NCBI GenBank assembly: GCA_022606135.1
Contig: JABYQN010000005.1
Span: 186,001 to 250,000 of the forward strand
Direction of reading: 5' to 3'
DNA length: 64,000 bases
Source: Fomes fomentarius
Taxonomy: Eukaryota > Basidiomycota > Agaricomycetes > Polyporales > Polyporaceae
The translations under genes and the position numbers were made by a program. Numbering within the stretch: position 1 is the first letter of the stretch; every line of letters begins with the position of its first letter. Below are positions 11,230 to 23,402 of this stretch, piece after piece. The notes under the pieces were generated by a model that made no database searches, had not been told where the DNA came from, and worked only from the letters and a program-made list of their open reading frames with translations.

Positions 11230-13066
11230 CAGCATGAGAGCGTCACGACCGCCAAGACTAGTACACCCCCTCCTTTGCCATAGCCTACGCTGACCGCGAC
11301 AGCTGCGCGTGTCGCGTGCTCGGACGCGATGCACGCGAGGGTGCATGAGATTGAGTTCTTCGCTTCAACAATTGTGCTCGAATTTGGCCGTTCATAGTCG
11401 CGACTCATAACCCCACCTCCGATCACCCTTGTTTACCTCGAGGGGTAGCCACAATCGACCCACCCCTTGCTCCTTTGCCAAGCCCTGCATGAGAGCGCCA
11501 CGGACCGCTCTCGTTCGACCGCCCTCAGACCGCCTCGAGGAACAGCCACGATCGGGCCCACCACGATCGCATGCTAGATAGTTCACGACGACCATACAGC
11601 AAGAATATGTGGCTTTCTCGCTGCATGAGGCTACCCGGGACGTAGCTACGCCATGCTGATGGGCAGACGCCTCACACTCCTTTGCTTAAGGCTGCGGTGC
11701 TCGCGACAGTTGCGCGCGTCGGGTACGCGAGGGTGGCAGGGACTGGCTTCATCTCGGACACGCGATGGATGACGCTCACCTTTGCGAGGTTATATCGAGT
11801 GCATTCAGCAGCAGCCTAGGAGACGAGAGCCGAATACACATGTTAGGAGATCGTTCGCACGGAGAAGCAAGCAGAGCGCACGTCAGTCTGTGCAGCGACG
11901 AGGCCAGCGAGGACGAGCTCGATGGGGAGGAGAGCGAGCGGGAACATTGCGCGTGCCTTTCGCAGGTAGAGCCCGGGGCCGTCGCGGACAGCGGCGGGAG
12001 AGAGTGGGACGGTGGAGGGAGAGAAGGCAGTCGGGGGACGGGCAAAGAAGGTTCAGCAGATGCGTCAAGAGAGGTCCCACGCTGTCGGGCACGGCGGGTG
12101 CGATCCGGTTGGCGTGTCCATGTGCATCCGAAAGAACACCAACGCCGAGCAGAGCGAAATATAAATCCAGTCAATGTTTTCTCGTCCAATCACCACCAGC
12201 CTTGGCAGATAGACGCCTGCAATAGCGCGACCTGTGCCTGTACATTACTATACTGCAGTGCTGCAGTGTGCACCGCGTCGGGATGCAATTGTCAATGCCA
12301 TGATGCCGAAGGCGATCCAGGGTTCATAACCGTTTATATACGTGCAGCCCCCAAAGCCCGCCCAACGTATCTCGCTAGCGCGTGCCTAGACGTACCCAGC
12401 AACGACATTAGCACGGGCAGACGAGTCAGCGGTGGAAGTACTCAGACAGCTTTGCAGCTATCACATCGTTCTCTCCACTGATTCTGAGATATGAAATTCT
12501 GTGCCATCTCGCAAGTCGAAGGGCTGTACGACATCGTGACCGCTGAACGTGAACGTAACGTTTGAGCATCTGCGCACAGCATCGTCCAAAGTGGCGTTGA
12601 GCCGAGTGATAGGCTCAACGATCGCTCGATCGCAGCAACAACGCTTGCTGTGGTGGCGGCGCGCCCATAGCGCATGGTCTACTCTGAGAGGAGTACTGGC
12701 TACATTCGTATTGCGAGAGATTAGCTCTGTATCGAGCTGCGAGCGGTACGTCACTGCCAGTCACGGTGGGCTGCTCATCGTCAACTGCAGAGGGAGATAC
12801 TGTGTCATAGGCAATTGAAGGGTGACATGTTGAACAGACTACAAGGAAAGGATCTCAGTCGGACAGGTCCATCATATGCGACACAGTGTTAACAGGAAGA
12901 GTTACACGCAACGGAAGTCACATAGGATACCGTCCCTCGATGTTGGACCCTGACGCGCTCATCGGGGTCGCGAACGATGCAGAAGTCGACCCATGTACCA
13001 ACGTGTTCGTATGATAGTTTCCACAGCAATATTGAGTCAAAGGGACTCCAGGACCGAGGAAACGAG
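11230..13066. other. No confidently supported gene
   Basis: A 238-codon plus frame (11765-12481) and a 137-codon minus frame (11776-12189) overlap antisense and both are low in complexity. A minus frame at 12461-12754 looks more protein-like but shows no splice-linked neighbours and no family. None is called. Confidence 0.4.
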
Positions 13067-13917
13067 CTAGGGTTTCGGCGACGCCTCTTGTTCCTTCTCC
13101 AATCTCAAGAGCAGATCATCCACGAACCACAATCCTATCTGGTTGTGATCGTCATAGAACATAACGGGGAATCCAGGTTGAGCTTGACCATACGCAGCTA
13201 GCAGCTTCTATGGAGGTGCCAGGAGTTAGCCAACCATTTCCTGAGCCGTATCATCCATTTCAACCGAACAGGAGATACACAGTACTCGCTACTGACCACC
13301 AGAGCGTCCCCAGTGTCGTCTGCCCAATATTGATATCGCTTGATCTGCATCGACGTGATATGCGCGAACGTCGCTACTACCTGCGAAGTCGGCGCAGTAC
13401 TCCAGCTCAAGATCCCTGATGGATGGCGTCCGGCGTCGTTCCAGAATCCCCAATAGCTCCGTACTTGTCAGAAGCTTAGGATACTGGTACTGGCGGTCGA
13501 ACCTCGTCACATAAGAACATGTCGTGCGAGGCCGGGTTTGCAAGGTTCAACTGCTCAAGCTTCAAGGTATGACTGGGGGAAGGACGTATCGTGCCCCGAT
13601 GGCCAGAATGGCCAGGGAGAGAGAGAACGAGAGCGTGCTGCGGAGGTGCCAGTTGAGCATCATGGACAGACACTGCCAACAGAGACAAGTTTCGACATAC
13701 GTACATGTCATATCGGAGACATGTCACACGCGCAGGGGTGGGGTGTTGATATATATCTCGTCAGAGGGCAGACAGTATGAGGCCGTTCGGGCAGAGCTCG
13801 TGGACCTGGGGAAGTTTGAGAGTCGACGCAGTTGAACACTGAGGAGGTGCTAGCAGCCGAGAACGCGCCCGGTGAGTGTGTTACATGGGCCGGTTCCATG
13901 TCAGGACATTCGTCCAC
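13067..13917 (-). CDS. Unrecognised multi-exon protein (3' exons firm, 5' end tentative)
   Basis: The last three exons are phase-consistent. Exon 13067-13207 encodes YGQAQPGFPVMFYDDHNQIG and a Leu/Glu-rich end. Exon 13279-13319 encodes DDTGDALVVSSEYC. Upstream of 13381 the exon includes RTPSIRDLELEYCADFA. The introns, 13208-13278 and 13320-13380, have standard GT..AG ends. Further upstream, frames such as RTASYCLPSDEIYINTPPLR (about 13735-13830) probably belong to the same gene, but the joins are uncertain. No signal peptide, membrane helix or known domain was recognised. The antisense frames over the same bases are less coherent. Confidence 0.45.
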
Positions 13918-15081
13918 AATCGTGAGGTACCTATGAATAGATGGATGTGAGTCAGCTGCAGTCTTTATGACTCTATCACAACCATATTGAGGCTGGAAGG
14001 AACGATGCTGTGTAAATAAGGGTCACCAAAGGTGTCTTAGCTACTCTCTCAACAAGCAAGGCTTACACTGTGGTCGTATGTCGCAACATGTTGAGGAAAA
14101 GTTAGTCAGACAACCGACGACCAGCTAGTTTGTTGGGGCCAGCCTATAGATGTGTATGTCAAGCTATGTCTATATGGTCGGGATAAGCTACTCATTGACG
14201 TACAGATAGTATATCGGGAAAGGCAGACATGCTTCGGGAGTGCATGTATCAGCGTAAGTACTCAGAGACTCAGAGACGAGGCAAGCTGAGTATTCGACAA
14301 CCTGCCCTAAACCTCACAGGCGCCTAGAATGTTAGGGGACGACCACATTTACTACTTACCATCACTTGAAGCATGGCCAGTCAAACTGGTAGAGAACGCT
14401 GCTTCAAGTTCGAGGTCATTGGAGCAACAGTTTGTGCGTGAGTAAGTCCCCCACGGTGGCTCCGAGTATTTGAGTCTTCAAGTTGGACGCGTCAGAAAGA
14501 CGTCCAAACGCATGTCCAAACAGTTGAGACCACATGGCCAGCGTAGCTATGGTATCACATCCCCTCGTGCACAACTAACCACGCCATAGACATGGCCCAG
14601 TGCCTCACCAACGTCACACAGCCAAAATCATGAAGTTCGCCTCAAACCGGTAATCTCCGGTATGTCCGCCGCCAACGTATACACAGACTGGTAAGTGACG
14701 TTGACCAACAACCACAACCCAGCTTGCTTGAATGCAATGACCGGCCGTCGACCACGCGCACATGTCCAGCCGGCATACAGCTTTGTAAAGCCGGCCACTG
14801 TCTAGTTGCCGGCCGGACAGCGATGTTGGATGACACTGCTTTGTCCGTCCACCAAAAGACCCGTGCCCAAGAGTTCGACCATCGGGCAACGGTTTATGGT
14901 CGTCAATTACCGACCAAAGCGTGCATGAACACCTATATCTGGCTGCGCTAGCACTACAGTGCGCCTCCAACATCTTTCAGTTCACGACCACTGATCCCGA
15001 CCCGCACACACCCACTCCCTTGTGAATAGACCTTCGTTCTCCTCTGTTACACTTCTCTAGACTCTAGACTCCATCAGCGAC
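13918..15081. other. No supported gene
   Basis: Only short frames without continuity are present. The last part is the presumed promoter of the small gene at 15082, with a pyrimidine-rich stretch just before its ATG. Confidence 0.4.
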
Positions 15082-15686
15082 ATGCAGAGCTACAGCCACC
15101 CCGACGTCTTCTTCTGCCCACTTTACAACCAGCCCGGGATGGCCGACCCGAAGACGAACTTGTGTGGTGGTTCAGAGAACGACTCGATGCTATGGGACTC
15201 GTCGGATTCGGGCAGCCAGACGTCTTCGCCTTCCGTACGTCCCCTTTTACGAGTCTCGTACCGAATACCTCCGAGGACGGGGCACTAACCTTACTTCCGT
15301 CGCAGACCTCGGCCTCCTCGTCTCGGAGCACATCGTTTTCGCCCCCGTCCTCTCCGGGTTCGGATGCGAGCTCTCGAGGGTCAGACCGGGAGAAGAGAGT
15401 GGGCAAGTACAAGCGCATGAGCGCAAAAGCGGGCAAGTCCCTCCTCGACTTCGCGACGGAAATCGAGAGCCGACGGATCGTGTGCGAAAAGAGGAAACAG
15501 GTGGGCACCCTCCTCAGACTTCGTAATAGCCAACATTCCGGGCTTTCCGACACCGTCCAAGTCGAGCTCGGGTTTGGGATGGCTGGCACACGCCGAACGT
15601 TGAACGCTGACTGACACTTGGCACCCATCCAGGTGAAAGACTCGCAATCGTGTCGGAACTCACCTGAGCGTCCGCAGTCAGCCTGA
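15082..15686 (+). CDS. Small Ser-rich protein with basic helical C-terminus, unknown function
   Basis: Three exons (15082-15234, 15306-15500, 15633-15686) total 134 codons, giving 133 residues. The first half holds many Ser residues and clusters such as SSDSGSQTSS and SSRSTSFSPPSSPGS. A basic segment follows (KRVGKYKRMSAKAGKSLL, then an FATEIESRR helix). All three exons keep phase 0 and both introns have clean GT..AG ends, which argues for a real gene. It has no signal peptide or membrane segment, so a nuclear or cytosolic phosphoprotein is plausible. No family was recognised. Confidence 0.6.
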
Positions 15687-16858
15687 GGCCGGTGCTGCTG
15701 ACACCCTGCATGGAATGATACAGACCAAGCATCCCTATACCCCACCGCCTCTTACTTCAAGTTAGACTAGAAACGTTGGTCGATCGTCATCGTCATATGC
15801 TACCATCGTGCGGGGCCCCAGACTGGCGCAGGCTTGGACTCAGGTGAGAGGTTCGCAAATGAGTCGGAACGCGCCTTGTGCGCCACCATCCCCGCTCTGT
15901 CCTGCATGCCCCGCATGTCACGCTGTCGCACTGAAAACTAGGTTATTGCGAATTGTACTCACTCGTCCTAGTGTGTTTTGACATACCCCTGCCCATCAGT
16001 CTGTTATCATTGTATCTATAGTGTTGTTCATGTGTCGTGTATCCGAATGCATAGGCATGTGTTAGAGCAGTCTGGGTGAAGTCTAGAGCGCGTGAGATCA
16101 GATGTCCGAGAAGATGTTGGAGGTGGCCAATGCCAATGGGAGGTGCCTAGCTGAGTGTGGGGTTCCGAGAATCTTGGTTGACCGAGCAGGGGCGGGGATG
16201 TTTGGTAACCTCTCGGCGTGGGTATGCCGTGGACGGAATAACGAATGCGACATCCTGATCGATGAAGCGTAAAGAACAGTTTTGGTAAGTACTGGTTGCA
16301 GTATTGCACCGAATTGCACCGAATTGCACCGAATTGCAAGCTGCTCTGGGGAACACTCGGGCTTGTATCAAGACAAAAACCTGCGCAAGGTTGAGTGCGT
16401 TGAAGATTAAGTACTGGACTCGGAAGGTTCAATTGAGCGGACGTAGACCGGAATGAAGTCAATTCAAGGCCTTCTTGCTTCTCGCGTGTGCTCCCGCGAC
16501 GCGTCTAGTGTTGCGACATTACCCGTGAGGCCTCTTTTCCTCAACATTTGCGAGATTGGTCGGTATCTACAAGGTTGTTGAGTCGAGGAGCCCCGTGCGG
16601 AACCGTGTTGCGGAGATACGCTCAGGCGCTGTGCCTGAGGTCATCGCGATACGTTCGAGGGCGTTTACCCCGCATTTCCCCGCATTTAGACTCTGCAGTG
16701 CGGGGTGCGCCATAAATCACGCTGCTCGCTCGCTCTCTTCCTCTACCTTCTCCCTTCGTCTCCCGCGCCCCCTTCTTCCGTTCTTATCCCACCTCCCCCT
16801 CCATCTCTAACCCCCTCGACACATTCCAGCGACGTCAACGTTGACGACCCTCCGCGCG
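15687..16858. other. Intergenic; 10-bp tandem repeat near 16305
   Basis: No gene is seen. A decanucleotide ATTGCACCGA repeats about 3.7 times at about 16305-16341. A short hairpin (CTCAGGC / GCCTGAG) lies at about 16619-16637. The end is the promoter and leader of the carnitine acetyltransferase gene. Confidence 0.5.
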
Positions 16859-19800
16859 ATGTCCAATCCCGTAACGCGCTTCGAAGCCAACCCACCCGAG
16901 TCGCGGACGTTTGCCCGCCAAGATGAGCTACCAAAGCTCCCCATTCCACCACTCGAAGAGACATGTCGTCGGTACCTGAGGGCACTTGAAGGGCTTCAAG
17001 ATCCGCGCGAGCACGAAGAGACAAAACGTGCGGTCGAAGAGTTCTTGCACAACGACGGCCCCCGCATTCAAGATAAGCTCAGGGAATATGCCAAGGACAA
17101 GGCGAGGTGCGTCCTTCGCATGCTCACACATTCAGTGTAGGACTTAGAGCGCAATGCTCACGCGTCTCTTGCTTCTTCGACTTCGGCGGGGAACAGCTAC
17201 ATCGAGGAGTTCTGGTGCGTCGATCTCAATCTATTGTATTGATCACGAGTTTTAACACGTCTTCTCCCTCCTACCCTTGCCTCGGATCTAGGTATGAATC
17301 GTACCTCTCACATTCGGACCCCGTCGTCCTCGCGCTCAACCCATTCTTCGTACTCGAGTGAGTGGTGCAATCTCTGTCTCGTCGTACCGAATGTTTCGAT
17401 AGGCCGAGCCTCTATACATAGTGCCTTGCTTCCTTACCAGACGCGTCGTATTGGTTCTTCCGTTCCGTCAGCGTGAGAGCTACGGAGTGCACCCCACCTT
17501 CTCTATATCGCGGCATCCCAATTCCGAGATTGACTCCGTTCTAACTCTTCCTATAGGAACGATCCTACGCCGGACCGTGGCCAACAGCTCCCTCGCGCAG
17601 CCTCATTGATTATATCATCACTAGGCTTCATCCATGATTTACGTGCAGGCATGCTCGAACCCGACAATATGCGCGGCATCCCACTCGATATGGACCAATA
17701 CACACGCCTGTTCGGCACCGCGCGTATACCCACAGAGGTGCGCTACTTTCTTCCGCGGGCTCGTCACGCACGCTCGCTTATGCAAGCTCTTGACCGCATA
17801 GCGCGGCTGCAAGATGGAGGTGCATTCGGAATCGCGACACATCGTCGTTCTCAGGCGCGGCCAGTTCTGTACGGTTTTCTCCCTTTTCCGCTACGACGAC
17901 ACTCAAGAGTTGACCCATGCATGACCAGACTGGTTTGATGTTCTTGACGCCGAAAATCGCCCGGTGCTCACAGAACGCGAAATCCTCCGAAATCTCCAAG
18001 CCATTGTCTCGGATGCCGACCAGATGCCTATCCACGAGGTGTGTGTTCTGCTTCCGTGCTCTATCTTTGGTACTGAATGTGCGCGTAACACTTGTAGGTT
18101 GCACGAAACGCTATTGGCGTTCTATCTACAGAGAACCGCAAAGTTTGGTCGAGCCTCCGCAAATCGCTCGTCAGCAACAAGAATAACGAGTCGTGTCTGG
18201 ATGTCGTCGACAACGCCCTCTTTGTCGTCTGTCTCGACGATGCGGCTTCAGATAATCTCGCTGAGCTGTGCTCCAACTTTTTGTGTGGCACATATGATCT
18301 CAAGGGCGGTATCCAGGTAGGAACATGTACAAACAGGTGGTACGACAAGGTAGGATTCAATACGTCTACCTACACCATCACGCTCTCATCGTGAGCTATA
18401 TGGCTAGCTCCAAATCATCATCACTGCGGACGGCGCGGCAGGTATAAACTTCGAGCATACCGGTGTCGACGGTCATACTGTCCTGAGGTATGTCATGCAG
18501 GTAGTGGTCGGTCATGCATGAGACTGACAGAGAGTAGGTTTGCAGCAGACATCTTCACCGAAGGGCTCATGCTCCTCGCGCGCTCCATCAACCCCTCGGC
18601 TCCAACGCTTTTCCATGCCCCCCTTTCTCCGTACGCCAAGTCTTACAAGCCCCCACGCGGACATCCCCTATCTTCACCCTCACCGACGTACGTGATCGAC
18701 ACGACGCCAAAGAAGCTCGAGTGGGCACTCTACCCGGAGCTCCGTGCAGGCATCCGTTTTGCAGAAACGCGCCTGAGTGACCTGATCTGCCAGAACGACT
18801 GTCAGGCGCTCGAGTTCAAGACGTACGGCAAGAACTTCATCACCTCTCATGGCTTCTCGCCAGACGCGTTTGTGCAGATGGCGTTCCAGGCGGCATACTA
18901 TGGCCTGTACGGCCGTATCGAGTGCACGTACGAGCCGGCGATGACGAAAGCGTTCCTGCACGGTCGCACGGAGGCCATCCGCACGGTGCAGCCGCCCACG
19001 GTCGAGTTCGTGAAGACGTTTTTCTCCGAAGCGTCGATCCAACAGAAGGTCGCGCTCCTCAGAAAGGCGTGCCAGGGGCACGTGATCCTCACGAAGGAGT
19101 GCAGCAAGGGTCTCGGCCAGGACAGACATCTGTACGCGCTCTACTGCCTCCTGCAGCGCGAACGCGAGCGGGAGTACGCGAACGGCAACCTTGACGATGA
19201 CGAGCGGCCGACGTCTCCAACGAGCACGATTTCTAGTGCGAGCAATGGACGCGACAAGTCTCCACTTCCCTCGATCTTCAACGATCCTGGGTGGGCGCTC
19301 CTTGGGCGGTCAATCCTCTCGACGTCGAATTGCGGGAACCCTGCGCTCAGGTTGTTCGGCTTTGGGCCTGTTGCGGCCGATGGGTATGGTATCGGGTACA
19401 TCATCAAGGACGAGGGCATCTCTGTGTACGTCCGCTCTATCCCCTTCCCTTTCGTAAACAGCGGGGCTGAAGTATGCTGTGCTAACATATTTGCATGCTT
19501 AGATGCGCGTCGTCGAAGCACCTGCAGACGCGCCGGTTCCTGGACACGCTGCAGGGATACCTGCTCGACATCCAGCGGATCCTGATTCAGCTGCACCTGT
19601 CTGCCAACCAGCGCGCGGAGCCGTTTATCGACCATGCAGGTGTCCTGCGCGACTCGAAGACTGGGCGGCCGATCAATGGCCGTGGTGGCGCGGTGCCCGT
19701 CAGTGCATATGACGATGAGGATACCATGCGTACGTTGTCCCCTCCTTTCCTGACTTTTGGAGCCGTTTGCGCTGACGACGTGTGGTGACAGCCGGATACT

Positions 19801-19898
19801 CGTTCTTCGACAGCGGAGACGTTGAGCTGCTCGGCCGGAAGAAGTCGCGTCCGTCGTTCTACAACACGGGCAAGATCATCCCTCTGGCCGAGTATTGA
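16859..19898 (+). CDS. Carnitine O-acetyltransferase
   Basis: Eleven exons: 16859-17106, 17197-17214, 17292-17357, 17557-17737, 17802-17868, 17929-18038, 18098-18349, 18408-18487, 18538-19425, 19503-19729, 19792-19898. They sum to 748 codons (747 residues). The choline/carnitine acyltransferase fold is clear: an N-terminal LPIPPLEETCRRYL segment, then GTCTNRWYDK, the catalytic His331 in NFEHTGVDG, and the substrate-site block YGKNF..HGFSPDAFVQMAFQ with TYEPAMTKAFLHGRTE. The enzyme moves acetyl groups between CoA and carnitine, which lets acetyl units cross organelle membranes during growth on fatty acids or acetate. No C-terminal peroxisomal signal (ends PLAEY) and no clear mitochondrial presequence are seen, so a cytosolic (Yat-like) form is likely. 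The ATG at 16859 is chosen because the longer frame begins at a non-ATG codon. Confidence 0.95.
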
Positions 19899-20429
19899 TC
19901 ATCTCGGTCCGTTCTTCTTGGGTACTTGCAGTAACATTTATGTTGTCATCTCTATCTTGTATCGCGTGTGGAGCCTTCTTGAAGGGGAATGGACATTCAC
20001 TGATCACAATTCCACGAATGTTGTGTGTCCGTACTGTACTTCTAACTGTATAACTATGTGTGCTGTAGCAATGCTATATCTTTGTGAAACAATACATTAT
20101 GATCAAAAACGAGCCAGAGAGGCTCCGTCATAATGAGGGGACTTCCGTTGTGGGTTAAAGGCTGCTTGCCAACAAGCGTGCATAAGTGTCGCTTTGTTCT
20201 TCTTGCCTTCCCAAACTGTTGCTGGAGTCGAGAACGACATACGAAACGCCACCATTGTGGATCAAGGTTTTATCTCTTGTCTGTTATAGCATGGCCAGAA
20301 CCCGTCGCGTTCGCCTTGACTTGCTTCGCTTTGCCACTCAGCTGGGCCACCACTGTGCAGCAGACGAATATTTAGCCACACGACTCGGATCCGCCAGTCA
20401 TCAAGGCAAAACGTCCCGTTTCCGCTAGG

Positions 20430-21112
20430 ATGTCTGCTGGAAAGCACTCTACGTCGCGGCCAGTGTCTCACTCAGAGAAGAATATTGTCGTTGAATCCTT
20501 GGCCACACCCAGCGTAGAACCCGCACCCGCACCCGCACCCGTGCAGTCCACGCCAATCAATCCATTCTCGAGCTTCGACGAGCGCGCTGCTTCCTGCGGC
20601 GCGAGCCCTGCACCGACCGGAGCAAGCTCTGTAAACGATTTATTCGGAGACCATCAGCCTGACATCAAGGATCCTCTGCCTACTCGCGCCCCTGCACGTA
20701 TAGAGGCCGAGGACCTGCAGGGAAAGCCACATGATGTACTCGACAACTGTTACGCGAAAGCGAAGAAACCTACCTGGAACGAGCGTGTCCGGATCGCTAA
20801 GGCATGTGGATGGTCGACGGAGCAGGTCAACCGGTGGTAAGTGCCATGCCAACCACTGGTAGCGGCCTGGCTTGCTTTCGAGCCGCACGTCTCGAGTGTA
20901 CGCTGAAATCCTAACGCGCTTTCTACCGGTCCGCGTCAAGGTTCAAGAACAGGAGAAGGCGAGATCCGACGCTGACAGAGGCTGACAAGAGGGAAGTGTT
21001 GCCGCGCCAGGCGAGGAAGCCGCGGGTCATATTCAAGGGGGAGCAGTTGGAGATCTTGAATGCCGCATTCCAAGCTGGGGACGTACTGCGAACGTTAAAA
21101 GTCTCGGTTTGA
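20430..21112 (+). pseudogene. Truncated copy of the double-homeodomain gene at 23775-24788
   Basis: Exon 1 (20430-20836) and exon 2 (20941-21112) match the minus-strand gene at 23775-24788 almost throughout, starting about 300 bases upstream of the ATG (similarity begins near 20130). The first homeodomain is complete (WFKNRRRR across the intron). The second homeodomain stops after its first helix (GEQLEILNAAF, about 21076). There the sequence switches abruptly to the upstream region of a family M gene, and a stop follows at 21110-21112. The frame is otherwise intact, so a one-homeodomain protein of about 192 residues could still be made. The Ala-Pro repeat is only about four units here. Confidence 0.75.
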
Positions 21113-21307
21113 TCTCATCCGCCAGGAGAGCAGTCGAGTGAACTGTGCTGCCAACGCGCCGGGCCGGGAGTTCGAAGCAAGCATCGGAGCAAGGTTCGCC
21201 AAGCGCGACGGTTCGTGACGCGTCGTCGGAGATCAAACTGTCAAGTTCACTGTTCATATGTTACGGTCTGCTCTAGTCGAAGCAGTCGTCTCTCTGAATC
21301 TTTCATC

Positions 21308-23250
21308 ATGTCTATCGACATCTACAAACTCCCCCGCGAGAGCGTTGACGTTGAAGCTATTGCTCAGGAGATGACTCGATACCTCAAGATGGCTGCTGAA
21401 GATACAGAGTTCCTCAGCTACGATTCCCCTCGTCGCGACAAGCTCATTGCTGAACTCTACTCCACGGAGGGGGTGATGCCCTTCCAATACGCTGACCAGA
21501 TTGTGGGTGATGGAAATCCTGACGACTATCTTCGTGCGGCCAACGCTGCGATCGCAGAACTCACGCCGCCGAAATCGTTCAAGGAGTGGGTGCGAACTTG
21601 ATTTGTTATCACGCTCCCCTCATAAACGCTGTGTTATAGTCGGGTCTTACGGCTCCATATTGCATTCCCTGCTCTCCTGGTTTTCAACCAGTTCAAGTTT
21701 GGGTATGCGTTGTCGGATCATTATGACCTTATGATGCAAGTTATGAAGCGAAAGGCTGCGATGTACGTACTTTGGAATCGGTGTGTCTCGTATGTATGGG
21801 GACAGGCAGCGCCCGCTAGCCGACGGACAGCTTACTTAAGAAGATGAGCCTCTGATGGACGTTATCTCTCTCGTTGATAAAGGATCATGTCATCTTATCT
21901 AGTCTTATCTCTGTCCTGAGTTCGATAACCGAGACGCGATCAAGAGACTGAGGCCTCACAGATGGTCATGTCCCCCTTACACCATTCATTAGCATTTGAT
22001 ATGCCCTACAGCACTTGTAATCGACCACGGGTGTTCCCAGGAGCGTCCAGAATATCGATGTTATGCTACGATCAGAATATGGCCATGGCATGTTCACATT
22101 CTGGCTGTTCTGCTTGCAGAGCATGGAGCAGTGGCAATGCCTCGGGTCGTGCTAGTCGTAGCCCAGCCTCTCCCGCTCGGCTCTTCCAATCAACTTACAG
22201 CACGCCCAGGTATTAAGCATAGAAGATAGACCATAATGTTAGTGTCATGTCTGCGCATTCTTTCTGTCTCTTGCAAAGGGTAATGCTGTAGGATCCGAAG
22301 TAGTGAGCACTATGAGTGCTGCGTTGAGACGAGCGCCTAATGCACCTCCGAGGCGCCTGCCCTTGGAATCGCACTTGACTTGCAGTCCGCCCTTGCTCGA
22401 AATCTGCCCAACAAACACATTTGGAGGTACTTTTGTAACCAACTGCTTGACTTGTTCGGGCTACATTTTTGATTATCCCTCAGTAATGCCTGATTCTCCA
22501 CCCATGCACCACCAGATGTCCATAAGCCAGTCAACAAACACAAAATCGGCTCCGAACGATTTGTTGTAGATCATAGTAAGAAGCTATCTGAGGCAATTTG
22601 GAGACCGATAAAAGATGATTACGGACTGCAGACATTCATACCACCGACATAGTGAACTTCAGCGTCTCTTCCTGGTCTCTCCACCATCTAATCTACAATC
22701 TGGGTCATTAGATACGACGGCATATCGGCGGCATCTCGGCGGCTTCCACTATCTCCCATCAGCGACCAGGAGACGCTGGGCCGCGCGCTAAAGGGCATTT
22801 GGCAGAGGGTTGCCGGTCCCCAGTATGTATGCTGATATCTGATCATTCTACAGAATGAAACATTGGCATCACCATGATCTCCCTCGTTTATTCCCTGATC
22901 GTCATGGGAACAGACAAGTGATATCGACTCCGCCAAATCAAGGGCGCCTCCTCACACCTCCCGCAACGCGTCGGTCTGCCACACCCAAGGTTGTTTCTGC
23001 AGAGGACATAGCGGAATATTTGAACAGTCCACATATGCTTCTGAAAAAGCGGTTCCAGAACTCTCCTCCTCAGGACCAGGACCAGGACTGCAAGGGCGAG
23101 TGGGAGATGGCTTCGTACAGCGTGCGGGTGGTTGATGGAGAGGTTGAGCACGAGTACCAGATCCTGCTTGATGAACTTGGTGGGGCGGTGGTGCCTATGG
23201 GGCGAGAGGAGGTTAGGTTCCTCCTTATGCATTCGACGCTGGTTGGGTGA
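21308..23250 (+). CDS. Family M protein, copy A (unknown function; transposon in intron 2)
   Basis: Exons 21308-21585, 21640-21780 and 22854-23250 total 272 codons (271 residues) with all phases consistent. The protein starts MSIDIYKLPRESVDVEAIAQ and has a conserved FLSYD..RRDKLIAEL segment, a FPALLVFNQFKFGYAL middle exon and a C-terminal VVDGEVEHEYQILLDELGG. I recognise no domain. The close match to copy B (27191-28101) in all three exons, mostly as conservative or synonymous changes, argues that both encode proteins. Intron 2 is 1,073 bases here but 38 in copy B; the excess is the element at 21797-22822. Its GTGGGT donor for intron 1 is weaker than the GTGAGT of copy B. Confidence 0.65.
21797..22822. 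mobile_element. 1,026-bp TIR element inside intron 2 of family M copy A
   Basis: The left end TGGGGACAGGCAGC and the complement of the right end TGGGGACCGGCAAC match at 12 of 14 positions. Direct 7-bp duplications GTATGTA flank it (21790-21796 and 22823-22829). The empty site is visible in paralogous copy B, whose intron reads straight across the insertion point. The left terminus continues GCCCGCTAGC, like the element at 5588-7674, so the two belong to one family. No transposase frame is seen. Confidence 0.8.
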
Positions 23251-23340
23251 TTGATGCTGTACCTCCCCATAATCGCTCTTCTATGTCCTTGTCAATGTCA
23301 TGTCATCGCGTTCATTGTCGGGTCTCAATCGAACTCCATG

Positions 23341-23402
23341 TCGCTGGCCTACGATCATATTCAAACCGACACGTACTACACACCGGACATCGCTTTGAAG
23401 AC
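23341..23402 (+). pseudogene. Fragment of alpha/beta hydrolase gene (20 codons)
   Basis: The frame reads LAYDHIQTDTYYTPDIAL, matching LAYDQIQTDTYYTRDIAW in the larger minus-strand fragment at 26717-27050. It is joined directly to the 3' flank of family M copy A on one side and to a TAP-type hydrolase fragment on the other, so it is a rearrangement product. Confidence 0.55.

Noticed and set aside
11765..12481. 238-codon plus-strand open frame
   Set aside because: It begins as acidic low-complexity sequence and continues without any domain; an antisense frame of similar quality covers the same bases.
12461..12754. Minus-strand frame ending FHISESVERTM
   Set aside because: It looks protein-like at its end but has no upstream or downstream exons with matching phase and no known family.
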